The notes under the pieces are model-generated. The model had not been told where the DNA came from. It worked only from the letters and a program-made list of their open reading frames with translations, and searched no databases. This document shows, piece after piece, positions 42,570-50,818 of a stretch of DNA of 64,000 nt (the first letter of the stretch is position 1; each line of letters starts with the position of its first letter). The translations under genes were made by a program, and so were the position numbers. Origin of the DNA: an uncultured Dehalococcoidia bacterium (GTDB lineage Bacteria; Chloroflexota; Dehalococcoidia; Lucifugimonadales; JADFKI01); contig CATQHF010000001.1 in NCBI GenBank assembly GCA_958295865.1, forward strand, positions 744,001 to 808,000. The letters run 5' to 3'.

Positions 42570-43442
42570 ATGAAGCCGTTGTTATACACTATATCCGTGA
42601 ATGTTCTTGAAGTAACGATTGATGAACTGATTGACGGCTACTCCGCGCTGCTGTTCGATGCTTACGGGGTGCTGTCGTACTCGGTTGGCGCGCTGCCGGG
42701 GGCGGTTGACCTGATAGACAGGCTGAACCGCATCGGCAAGCCCTACTATGTGCTGACGAACGACGCCTCCGCGCTGCCGCAAACCCGCGCCGCCCGATAC
42801 CGCCGCGTGGGACTGAATGTCGACGCCGCGCGCATCATCACATCGGGCAACCTGCTGGATGGCTATTTTGCCGAGCGGCAGCTTGGCGGCGCGCGCTGCG
42901 TCGTGCTTGGCACGGAGGACAGCGCGGAGTATGTGCGGCAGGCGGGCGGCGTGGTCGTCGCGCCCTCAATGCCCTTCGACGCGCTGGTGGTCGGCGATCA
43001 AGCGGGCTTCCCATTCGTGGAGACCATGGACGCCGTGCTGAGCGCGCTGTTCGCCAAGATTGACGCGGGCGACACGCCGCGCCTCGTGCTTCCCAACCCC
43101 GACCTTGTATATCCCAACGATGTTGGCTTCGGCATGGCGAGCGGCAGCGTCGCGCTGATAATCGAAGCCGCGCTGCGTCAACGCTATCCGCACGGCGACG
43201 GCATGACATTCGAGCAGCTGGGCAAGCCGCACCCCGCGATATTCGCTGAGGCGCTCAGGCGCAGCGGCACGCGCGATATGGTGATGCTTGGCGACACGCT
43301 GGAGACCGACATTCGCGGCGCGAACGCATTCGGCATACACTCGGCGCTCGTCGCCGGCGGCGTGACGCCGGCGGATTCGCTTGCCTGCGCGGAGGATAGC
43401 CCGACTTACCTGCTCAGGACGCTCAGCGCGGATACGGGCTGA
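42570..43442 (+). CDS. HAD-superfamily (IIA, NagD-like) phosphatase
   Basis: A 290-aa HAD hydrolase of subclass IIA. Motif I is LLFDAYGVL: the nucleophile Asp is present, but the usual second Asp is Tyr. Motif II is VLTNDAS, the conserved Lys is in LGKPHPAIF, and motif III is MVMLGDTLETDIRGA. The cap between motifs II and III suits a C2 cap. It probably removes phosphate from a small metabolite. GTG 42597 is an alternative start that removes the poorly conserved first nine residues. Confidence 0.85.
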   Translation: MKPLLYTISVNVLEVTIDELIDGYSALLFDAYGVLSYSVGALPGAVDLIDRLNRIGKPYYVLTNDASALPQTRAARYRRVGLNVDAARIITSGNLLDGYFAERQLGGARCVVLGTEDSAEYVRQAGGVVVAPSMPFDALVVGDQAGFPFVETMDAVLSALFAKIDAGDTPRLVLPNPDLVYPNDVGFGMASGSVALIIEAALRQRYPHGDGMTFEQLGKPHPAIFAEALRRSGTRDMVMLGDTLETDIRGANAFGIHSALVAGGVTPADSLACAEDSPTYLLRTLSADTG

Positions 43443-43515
43443 CAGGATGGACAGGACGGACGGCATGGGGATATTATAGCGTGAGTTTGCATCCCAACTT
43501 TTTCGAGGAATCCGT

Positions 43516-44658
43516 ATGATAAAGAACTTTTCAGTGCTGTATGTCGGCAACATCGACCTTGATGATGTGGGCAGCGACGGCACGCCATCCGACGAGCGCC
43601 GCTATCCCAATGAACGCCTGATGCAAAGCCTCGACACCGCCGAGCGAGTGGCGGGGCTGATGGACGAGCTGGGCTTCTATGCGCTGTGGATGGCGGAACA
43701 CCACTTTCAGCGCGAGGGCTATGAGTGCATACCCAATCTGATTCTGATGGGGACGCACTTGGCATCGCGCACGCGGCGGCTCAAGTTCGGCTGCGCCTTC
43801 AATATCGTCCCCATGTGGCATCCCGTGCGCCTAGCCGAAGACTACGCCATGGCGGACATCCTCACCGACGGGCGCATCATCTTCGGCGTGGGGCGCGGCT
43901 ATCACAGCCGCGAGGTGGAGTCGTTTGGCGCGCCCGTCATCGACAACGACGCCAACCGCGAGCTGTTCGAGGAGCAAATGGAGGTCATATTCAAGGCGTT
44001 CAACGAGGATTCCTTCTCGCACAGGGGCAAGCATTACACCATTCCGGCGGAGGTGGAGTATCGCGGCTACGACTTGGATGAGGTAACGCTGGTGCCGCGC
44101 CCCAAGCATACGCCGGTGGATGTGTGGCAGCCCATCGTCAGCGGCAGGACGATAGACTTCATCGCGCGCAACGGCATCAAGGGCGTGGTCGGGCTGACGG
44201 GCGAAACGCTGGTCGAGGGCATATTCGCGCAGTACCGCGATGCCAACGCCGAGCGCGGGCGCAGCCTGCAACTTGGCGAGAACCTCGCGCTGGAAGTCGG
44301 CTTCTACATCGCGGACAGCGAGGAAGAGGCGATGAACCGCCTGCGCCCTTACCATGATGAGCGCTACAAGTGGTTCGCGCCTTTCGGCTTCGTGCGCTAT
44401 GCGGACGAACAGGGCAGGCCCTGGGGAACGCCGGGCGCGCCCGCTCGCACTCCGCGCATAGAGGACGGCGTGCAGCAGCGCGCTTGGATTTGCGGCACTG
44501 CCGAGCAGTTCGTCGCCTTCCTGCGCGAACTGGAGGGGAAGTATCCGGGGCTAGAAAACATCATCCTGCACTGGGCAGAGGGCATGCCGCGCGACGAGTT
44601 CATGGGGCAGCTGCGCCTGTTCGCCGAAAAGGTAATGCCCGCGTTCCGGCAGGGATGA
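43516..44658 (+). CDS. luciferase-like flavin-dependent monooxygenase
   Basis: A 380-aa LLM-class TIM-barrel protein, only distantly similar to the one at 20662. Segments include AGLMDELGFYALWMAEHHFQREGY, RRLKFGCAFNIVPMWHPVRLAEDYAMADILTDGRIIFGVGRG and DVWQPIVSGRTIDFIARNGIKG. The cofactor would be FMN or F420 and the substrate is unknown. A GAGGA site is 6 nt before the ATG. The stop overlaps the Nudix gene (ATGA), suggesting coupled expression. Confidence 0.88.
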   Translation: MIKNFSVLYVGNIDLDDVGSDGTPSDERRYPNERLMQSLDTAERVAGLMDELGFYALWMAEHHFQREGYECIPNLILMGTHLASRTRRLKFGCAFNIVPMWHPVRLAEDYAMADILTDGRIIFGVGRGYHSREVESFGAPVIDNDANRELFEEQMEVIFKAFNEDSFSHRGKHYTIPAEVEYRGYDLDEVTLVPRPKHTPVDVWQPIVSGRTIDFIARNGIKGVVGLTGETLVEGIFAQYRDANAERGRSLQLGENLALEVGFYIADSEEEAMNRLRPYHDERYKWFAPFGFVRYADEQGRPWGTPGAPARTPRIEDGVQQRAWICGTAEQFVAFLRELEGKYPGLENIILHWAEGMPRDEFMGQLRLFAEKVMPAFRQG

Positions 44659-45500
44659 CGACCAACAGCGATAGACGGGCATGGATAGACAGGACGGATA
44701 AGGATATGGCTTCACTGGAAGCGACCCCCAACCAGTTTGGCGGCGTAGTCGTCAACCCCAACGCTCTGCCGGAGGACGCCGGCCGCTTCAGGCGGCGGCT
44801 TGCGGATGCCATGGACGATTGGGCGGATGCGGGCTATAAGGTCGCATGGCTGGAAATCCCGATAGACAAGGCGGCGCTCGTCGGCGTTGCGGCAGAGGCG
44901 GGCTTCACCTACCACCACGCCGCCGAGAACTACGCGATGATGACGCTTCGGATTGAGAAGGGCGCGTACATCCCGCCGTATGCCACGCACTACATAGGCG
45001 CGGGCGGCGTGGTGATAAGCGAAGACCGCCAGATTCTCGTCGTATCCGAGCGCCACCAAATCAGACCCAGGATAGGGCCATCTTACAAGCTGCCGGGCGG
45101 GGCGCTGTATCAGAACGAACACCTTGTAGAAGGCGTTGTGCGCGAGGTGCTGGAAGAGACGGGCGTGCGGACGAAGTTCGAGGCGCTGGTGTGCTTCCGC
45201 CACTGGCACGGCTACCGCTACGACAAGTCGGACATCTACTTCGTCTGCCGCCTGTCCCCGCTCAGCCGCGAGATTACCATGCAGGAAGAGGAGCTTGAGG
45301 CGGCGCTCTGGATGCCGGTCGACGAGTATCTCAACGCCGACACCGTGCATCTGTTCAACAAGACCATCGTGTCGGCTGCGCTCAACTCTGAGGGCGTCGT
45401 GCCCGGCTTCATAGAGGGCTACGGCGACCGCAAGCAGTTTGAGTTCTTCTTGCCTAGCGGGGTCTTCCCAAAGGGCATTGACTACGAAGAAACGCCGTAA
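44655..45500 (+). CDS. Nudix hydrolase with N-terminal pre-Nudix domain
   Basis: A 281-aa protein resembling human NUDT6 and plant Nudix enzymes. A GNAT-like pre-Nudix domain (about 20-105, with AWLEIPIDKAALVGVAAEAGFTYHHA) is followed by a Nudix domain whose box, GGALYQNEH...VVREVLEETGV (about 147-170), has all the catalytic glutamates. It hydrolyses a nucleoside diphosphate linked to a group X. ATG 44655 overlaps the upstream monooxygenase stop; ATG 44706 is the alternative. Confidence 0.88.
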   Translation: MTTNSDRRAWIDRTDKDMASLEATPNQFGGVVVNPNALPEDAGRFRRRLADAMDDWADAGYKVAWLEIPIDKAALVGVAAEAGFTYHHAAENYAMMTLRIEKGAYIPPYATHYIGAGGVVISEDRQILVVSERHQIRPRIGPSYKLPGGALYQNEHLVEGVVREVLEETGVRTKFEALVCFRHWHGYRYDKSDIYFVCRLSPLSREITMQEEELEAALWMPVDEYLNADTVHLFNKTIVSAALNSEGVVPGFIEGYGDRKQFEFFLPSGVFPKGIDYEETP

Positions 45501-45564
45501 CGGGGCCGCTTTTGGGGATGCCGTAAATGGACGGGATAAGAGTGAACAGGACGGGGGTTTTCAG

Positions 45565-46515
45565 ATGGCGCAGGTCAAGCGGGTGATAATCGACGCTGAC
45601 CCCGGAATCGACGACGCTGCCGCCATACTGATGGCGCTGGCGAGTCCGAAACTGCAAGTCGAGGCGATCACGACGGTATTCGGCAACGCATCCGTGGAGC
45701 AGTGTACGCGGAACACGCTGCTCATCTTGGAGGCGGCGGGGCGCGCGGACATTCCCGTGTATCAGGGCGTCGGCAGGACATTGACCTACCACACGCCCTT
45801 TTACTCGCCGCACATTCACGGCGACGACGGCATCGGCAACATCGACGCGCCCGCGCCCACGACGCGCGCGCAGCAACGCCAAGCCGTGCCTGAGCTTATA
45901 GACCGCGTACTGGCGTCTCCGGGGGAGATAACGCTTATGGCGATTGGGCGGCAGACGAATGTCGCGCTTGCCGTGAGCATCGAGCCGCGCTTTGCGGAAT
46001 CGGTCGCGGAGATTGTCGTCATGGGCGGCTCCATACACCAGCCGGGCAACATATCGCCCCTTGCGACCGCCAACATAGGCGGCGACCCTGAGGCTGCCGA
46101 TGCCGTCTATCGCTCCGGCGCGAAGGTGACGCAAATCGGGCTTGATGTGTGCAACAAGGTTGAGGTCTCCGGGGAACAGCAGCGGCGCGTATGGGACAGC
46201 GGAACGCCCGCCGCGCGCCTGCTGCAATCGGCGACTCGCTTCATCAATCGGGCTTACCAGCGCGATAACCGCCTCAGCAACTCGGATGGCGTGATGTACT
46301 CCGATCTCAGCCCTATGGCGTATGCCATCGCGCCTGAGCTGTTCCAGTGCCAAGACATGCATGTGCGCGTGGAGACGCAGGGCGAGTTCGCCAGGGGCCA
46401 AACCGTCGCCGACCTACGCAAAAACTCCACGAACGCGCCGAATGTATCGGTGGCTATGGACACCGACGGGGACGCCGTAACCGAGTTGTGGACATCGCTG
46501 GTCAGCACAATCTAG
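45565..46515 (+). CDS. inosine/uridine-preferring nucleoside hydrolase
   Basis: A 316-aa Ca2+-dependent nucleoside hydrolase that releases a base from ribonucleosides for salvage. The signature DADPGIDDA at residues 10-18 supplies the metal ligands. MGGSIHQPGN and the distal NSDGVMYSDLSPMAYA (in place of the common DPLA...H region) complete the fold. The frame is open from 45439, but ATG 45565 gives the family N-terminus. Its TAG stop is part of a MITE family 1 end (CTAG 46512-46515). Confidence 0.9.
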   Translation: MAQVKRVIIDADPGIDDAAAILMALASPKLQVEAITTVFGNASVEQCTRNTLLILEAAGRADIPVYQGVGRTLTYHTPFYSPHIHGDDGIGNIDAPAPTTRAQQRQAVPELIDRVLASPGEITLMAIGRQTNVALAVSIEPRFAESVAEIVVMGGSIHQPGNISPLATANIGGDPEAADAVYRSGAKVTQIGLDVCNKVEVSGEQQRRVWDSGTPAARLLQSATRFINRAYQRDNRLSNSDGVMYSDLSPMAYAIAPELFQCQDMHVRVETQGEFARGQTVADLRKNSTNAPNVSVAMDTDGDAVTELWTSLVSTI

Positions 46516-46590
46516 GCTGTCTCAAAGCGCTGGATTCCTGCTTTCGCAGGAATGACGGGTGGGTGGGCAGGAATGGCGGGGCGAAAATGG
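46512..46590. repeat. MITE family 1, copy C (partial)
   Basis: CTAGGCTGTCTCAAAGCGC followed by the GGATTCCTGCTTTCGCAGG hairpin, about 80 bases. The opening CTAG includes the TAG stop of the nucleoside hydrolase gene. Confidence 0.75.
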
Positions 46591-46618
46591 TATTGCCGCG
46601 TACTGACCGCCGATATGC

Positions 46619-46627
46619 TGGTATAAT
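46619..46627 (+). promoter_or_regulatory. extended -10 promoter before proB
   Basis: TGGTATAAT: a perfect TATAAT (46622-46627) preceded by the TGN extension. No good -35 is visible at the usual distance. The proB start is 77 bases downstream. Confidence 0.5.
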
Positions 46628-46704
46628 GGCAGAGGCGTCGGTCTGTCGCGCGTGTGTGCCGCATTTCTGACCGCAGTCGCCGCTAATACTACTGCCGAGT
46701 TCGT

Positions 46705-47874
46705 ATGTTGAGACCGCAAGATCTATCCGCAAGCGCAACCTCCGCATGGGCGGGCTGCACAGCCAACAGCCGCGTCGTGGTCAAGGCTGGCACGGCATTG
46801 CTCACGGGCGGCGGCACGCACATCGACATAGAGGTGATGGCGGCGCTCGTCGGGCAGATTGCGCGCCTACACTCGCGCGGCAACGAGATGCTGCTGGTAT
46901 CGTCGGGCGCGGTGGCGGCGGGCAGGCGTGTGCTGGGCGTATCCTCGGACGCGGGCAACATGCCGCTGAAGCAGGCGCTTGCGGCAGTGGGGCAGGGACA
47001 CCTGATGCACACTTATGAGCAGCTGTTCAGCTGGCAGCGCATCCCCATCGCCCAAGGGCTGATCTCGCAGCGCGACATATCCGACAGGCTGGGGTACATC
47101 AACATTCGCAACGCCTTGATGGAACTGGCGAACCGCCGCGTAGTCCCCATCATCAACGAGAACGATGTCGTTGCCATAGAGGAGCTTTCCGGCGAGGTGT
47201 TTGGCGACAATGACAAGCTCTCCGCGCTGGTGGCAAATCTGGTCGACGCCGACCTGCTGATAATACTCGGCAGCGTCGACGGGCTGTTCACCGCCGACCC
47301 GAACATAGACCCGGACGCTCGCCTTATCCCCGTCGTGGAGCATGTTACGCAGCAGGATGTGAAGACATTCGGCGGTCCTTCGTTGGACGCGCTCGGACGC
47401 GGCGGGATGAAGACGAAGCTGGAGGCGGCGCGGCTCGCGGCGAACTCCGGCGTCAATGTGTTCATCGCCAACGGCAGGACGCCCGATGTGATTGAGCGCA
47501 TCATGCGAGGCGACAGCCTGGGGACATTCTTTCCCGCCGCGAGCGCGAAGCTGGAAAGCCGCAAGCGCTGGATGCTCAGCGGGCTGTCCATCAGAGGCGA
47601 GATTGGCATCGATGACGGCGCGGTTCGCGTACTCCAGCAGCGCAACGGCAGTCTGCTGCCCGCCGGCGTCGTCGCCACAAGCGGCACATTCGAGCGCGGC
47701 GACCTCGTGTCCATCGTGAACGGCGGCAGCGTACAGATAGGGCTTGGCATATCCAATTACAGCGTCGCCGAAGTCGCCAAAATCCGAGGCAAGCACTCCC
47801 GAAACATCGCGGACATCCTCGGCATCACTTATGGCGACGAAATCGTCCACCGCAACAACATGGTGATAATTTGA
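46705..47874 (+). CDS. proB: glutamate 5-kinase
   Basis: Phosphorylates glutamate, the first step of proline synthesis. The 389-aa chain has the amino acid kinase domain (VVVKAGTALLTGGGTHID, LLVSSGAVAAGRRVLG, INENDVVAIEE, FGDNDKLSALVANLVDADLLIILGSVDGL, GRGGMKTKLEAAR) and a C-terminal PUA domain (about 290-385). The catalytic Lys is in VVVKAG. The gene is 53 bases before proA, with which it forms the usual pair. proC is not in the window. Confidence 0.95.
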   Translation: MLRPQDLSASATSAWAGCTANSRVVVKAGTALLTGGGTHIDIEVMAALVGQIARLHSRGNEMLLVSSGAVAAGRRVLGVSSDAGNMPLKQALAAVGQGHLMHTYEQLFSWQRIPIAQGLISQRDISDRLGYINIRNALMELANRRVVPIINENDVVAIEELSGEVFGDNDKLSALVANLVDADLLIILGSVDGLFTADPNIDPDARLIPVVEHVTQQDVKTFGGPSLDALGRGGMKTKLEAARLAANSGVNVFIANGRTPDVIERIMRGDSLGTFFPAASAKLESRKRWMLSGLSIRGEIGIDDGAVRVLQQRNGSLLPAGVVATSGTFERGDLVSIVNGGSVQIGLGISNYSVAEVAKIRGKHSRNIADILGITYGDEIVHRNNMVII

Positions 47875-47927
47875 GTGATTTTTCCCGTCACCGAGGAAGA
47901 ACCTAACGACAAACACGGAGTAACCTA

Positions 47928-49208
47928 ATGCGGAACACAATAGCGGCAAACGAACTGGAGCTGAAAGGCAAGGCGGCGCGCAAGGCGGCGCGCAAGCTCG
48001 CCACAATCAGCGCCGACATCAAGAATACCGCCTTGCACAATGTCGCTGACGGGCTGAAGGCGCGCGAAGAAGAGATTCTCGCCGCCAATGAGCAAGACAT
48101 CGCCAACGGCAGGCGGCGCGGCTTGGAAGAGTATTTTCTCGACAGGCTGCTGCTCACGCCTGAGCGTCTGCAAGCGCTTGCCCACGATGTAAGGGGCATT
48201 GCCGCGCTGCCGGATCCCATCGGCGAAATGCTGGACATGCGGAATATGCCCAACGGCTTGAAGGTGGGCAAGCGGCGCGTTCCGCTCGGCGTCATCGGCG
48301 CGATATACGAGAGCCGCCCGAATGTAACGATCGACATCAGTTCTCTATGCCTGAAGTCCGGCAACGCAATCATCCTGCGCGGCGGCAGCGACGCCATCAA
48401 CTCCAATACCGCGCTCGCCACGCTGGTCAAGGACGCCATAGCCGGGGCGGGCATCCCGGAGGACGCCGTACAGGTCATGGAGACGACGGATCGCGCCGTC
48501 GTGGGGCAGATGCTGCGAGCCAAGGGCATCATAGACTTGCTGATTCCGCGCGGCAGCCAGGCGCTCATCAACCGCGTGGCATCCGAGGCAACCATCCCCG
48601 CAATCACGGGCGGCGTGGGCGTGTGCCACACCTATGTTGACCGGCAAGCCGACATGGATATGGCGCTGGACATAGTGAACAACGCTAAGGTCTCGCGCCC
48701 GTCCGTGTGCAACGCGCTCGACACCGTGATAGTTCATTCGGCGTCGGCGCAGTCGTTCCTGCCCGCGCTTGCCAAGCGCTGGGAGGCTATCGGCGTGGAG
48801 ATGCGCTGCGACACCAGGGCGCTGAGCATGCTGGGCCCGTCCGCCGCCACTCGCGCCGTCCAAGTAACCGAAGAGGACTGGCAGACGGAGCATCTGTCGC
48901 TCACCGCGGGCGTGCGCGTGGTCGATTCGCTCGATGAGGCGCTCGATCACATCGAGATGTATGGCAGCGGCCATTCGGAGGCGATCGTAACCGAGGACTA
49001 CGCCGCCGCGATGCGCTTTCTCGACGAGGTGGACGCGGGCGCGGTGTTCGTCAACGCCTCCACGCGCTTCAACGACGGCGGGCAGTTCGGGCTTGGCGCG
49101 GAAGTCGCCATCAGCACCGACAAGATGCACGCCAGAGGCCCTATGGGACTCAAAGAGCTGACATCCTACAAGTGGACGGCGCTGGGCAGCGGTCATATCC
49201 GCGAATGA
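47928..49208 (+). CDS. proA: gamma-glutamyl phosphate reductase
   Basis: NADPH-dependent reduction of glutamyl phosphate to glutamate semialdehyde, the second step of proline synthesis. The 426-aa length is typical. The catalytic Cys233 is in GGVGVCHTYVD. Cofactor and fold motifs GVIGAIYESRPNVTIDISSLCLKSGNAIILRGGSDA and GQFGLGAEVAISTDKMHARGPMGL are intact. A GGAG site precedes the ATG by 7 nt. Confidence 0.96.
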   Translation: MRNTIAANELELKGKAARKAARKLATISADIKNTALHNVADGLKAREEEILAANEQDIANGRRRGLEEYFLDRLLLTPERLQALAHDVRGIAALPDPIGEMLDMRNMPNGLKVGKRRVPLGVIGAIYESRPNVTIDISSLCLKSGNAIILRGGSDAINSNTALATLVKDAIAGAGIPEDAVQVMETTDRAVVGQMLRAKGIIDLLIPRGSQALINRVASEATIPAITGGVGVCHTYVDRQADMDMALDIVNNAKVSRPSVCNALDTVIVHSASAQSFLPALAKRWEAIGVEMRCDTRALSMLGPSAATRAVQVTEEDWQTEHLSLTAGVRVVDSLDEALDHIEMYGSGHSEAIVTEDYAAAMRFLDEVDAGAVFVNASTRFNDGGQFGLGAEVAISTDKMHARGPMGLKELTSYKWTALGSGHIRE

Positions 49209-49234
49209 ACCCCAATTATTGCAGGTGATGACTT

Positions 49235-49549
49235 ATGGCAGAGTACGACTTTGAACGCGAGTGCCGCACACCCTTCTCGGAGTGCTACACCGTGCTTGAC
49301 GAGGACAGGAACATCGGGCGGCTGGATGTACACTTCGCCGATGTTATAATCCATGCCACCCTGAGCATAGACGAAAGTCTGACCGGCGACGACATCCAGG
49401 AACTCATCGACGCGCTCGACGGCGAACTGCTGGACGCCGCGGGCATCGTGCGCCAGGAAGTCATCATCCATGTGCATCAGGGGCGCGATCTGGGCGTGTA
49501 CAGCACCCGCGAGTACGACAACAACGGCGGCTTCCAGCGTCTGAGCTAG
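49235..49549 (+). CDS. hypothetical protein
   Basis: A 104-aa acidic protein that I do not recognise. It reads as an alpha/beta domain: GRLDVHFADVIIHATLSIDESLT, then DDIQELIDALDGELLDAAG, then QEVIIHVHQGRDLGVYSTREYD. No signal peptide or membrane segment. It lies 26 bases after proA and 29 before the PLP enzyme, so it is probably cotranscribed with both. Confidence 0.75.
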   Translation: MAEYDFERECRTPFSECYTVLDEDRNIGRLDVHFADVIIHATLSIDESLTGDDIQELIDALDGELLDAAGIVRQEVIIHVHQGRDLGVYSTREYDNNGGFQRLS

Positions 49550-49578
49550 GGGAGCGTAACCATTCAGGAGGATACGAG

Positions 49579-50736
49579 ATGGCGGATTCCAATTGGGCGG
49601 AGATTTACAAGGAACTTGGCGCGACGCCGGTGATAAACGCCATCGGCAGCGTAACCATGCTGGGCGGCTCCACGCCCGCGCCTGAGGTGCGCGCCGCGAT
49701 GGAGCAGGCGGACGCCGCATATATCCCGCTAATGGACTTGCAAGAACGCGCGGGACAGGCAATCGCCGACATGGTGGATGTGCCCGCCGCGTACATCACT
49801 TCCGGCGCAGGCTCGGCGCTCACGCTCGTTACCGCCGCGCTGATGGCGGGCGACGACGACGACAAGATTCAGCAGCTCCCCGACACCACCGGGATGAAGA
49901 ACGAAATCCTGATACAGCGCCGCCAGCGCTACATGCAGCATTACTGGTACGACCGTTGCCTAGAACTTGCGGGCGCGAAACTGGTGGACTTCGGCTCGGA
50001 TGAGCGCACCACGCGCCAGGACTTGGAGGACGCCATTGGCGAGAACACGGCGGGCGTCCACTACTACGCCGTCGAGCAGTCGCCGGACGACAGCGCGCTG
50101 TCGCTAGAGGACACCATCGAGATCGCCCACGCGCACGGCATCCCCGTAACCGTGGACGCCGCCGGGCAGATATACCCCCTCGAAAACTTCGGCAAGTATG
50201 TGCGGATGGGCGCGGACTTCCAGTGCATCGCCGCCAAGTACATGGGCGCGCCGCAGTCGGTCGGGCTTGCGCTCGGCACGGAAGACATGATTCACAAGCT
50301 CGGCCTGCAAGCCTTCGCCTCATACGAGGGCAGGCGAGTGCGCGGCGTGGGCAGGCCGCAGAAGATAGACCGCCAAGAGATGATTGGCGCGGTCGCCGCG
50401 ACGCGCCGCTGGATGACGATGAACCACGAAGACCGCCTCGCCGAAACCGAGAGCAGGACGCAGGTCATCATAGACATTCTGCAAGGCATCGAGGGCGTCA
50501 GCGCCGTCATGCTGGACAACATCATCGGACACCAGCCCTACGGATTAGACCTGCGCGTCGATCCCGCCGTAACGGGCGTGACCGCCGCCGAGCTCGTGGA
50601 CAAGCTGAAGGCGGGCGACCCGCCCATCTGGACGCGCGTGCGCGACTGGGAAGACTGCATCACCATCCATACCTTCGGGATGAACCAAGGCGAAGAGCGC
50701 ATCGTCGGCGAGCGCATCGCGGATCTGCTGCGTTAG
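49579..50736 (+). CDS. SelA/DgaE-family PLP-dependent enzyme
   Basis: A 385-aa fold-type I PLP enzyme of the family that includes SelA (Ser-tRNA-Sec selenium transferase) and D-glucosaminate-6-phosphate ammonia-lyase (DgaE). The opening is GATPVINAIGSVTMLGG with PLMDLQERAGQAIADMV. The PLP lysine is Lys220 in IAAKYMGAPQSVGLALG. It lacks the N-terminal tRNA-binding extension of true SelA and is shorter, so I read it as a metabolic paralog. Its presence near UGA-interrupted genes should still be noted. A perfect AGGAGG site precedes the ATG by 7 nt. Confidence 0.82.
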   Translation: MADSNWAEIYKELGATPVINAIGSVTMLGGSTPAPEVRAAMEQADAAYIPLMDLQERAGQAIADMVDVPAAYITSGAGSALTLVTAALMAGDDDDKIQQLPDTTGMKNEILIQRRQRYMQHYWYDRCLELAGAKLVDFGSDERTTRQDLEDAIGENTAGVHYYAVEQSPDDSALSLEDTIEIAHAHGIPVTVDAAGQIYPLENFGKYVRMGADFQCIAAKYMGAPQSVGLALGTEDMIHKLGLQAFASYEGRRVRGVGRPQKIDRQEMIGAVAATRRWMTMNHEDRLAETESRTQVIIDILQGIEGVSAVMLDNIIGHQPYGLDLRVDPAVTGVTAAELVDKLKAGDPPIWTRVRDWEDCITIHTFGMNQGEERIVGERIADLLR

Positions 50737-50812
50737 GTTCTGTGGATATTTGCGTCATTCCCGCGAAAGCAGGGGCGGGAATCTTGTGCCTTGCGACAGC
50801 CTAAAATGTCAA
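50733..50812. repeat. MITE family 1, copy D (short)
   Basis: TTAGGTTCTGTGGATATTTG at the left, a CATTCCCGCGAAAGCAGG hairpin and CCTAAAATGTCAAG at the right. The left end contains the TAG stop of the PLP enzyme gene (50734-50736). A TTGCGA-N18-CATAAT promoter-like pair (50791-50820) lies in its right end. Confidence 0.75.
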
Positions 50813-50818
50813 GCCATA

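Noticed and set aside
44370..44654. Upstream extension of the Nudix frame into the monooxygenase gene.
   Set aside because: This part is Arg/Ala-rich shadow sequence of the monooxygenase; the ATGA overlap at 44655 is the natural start.
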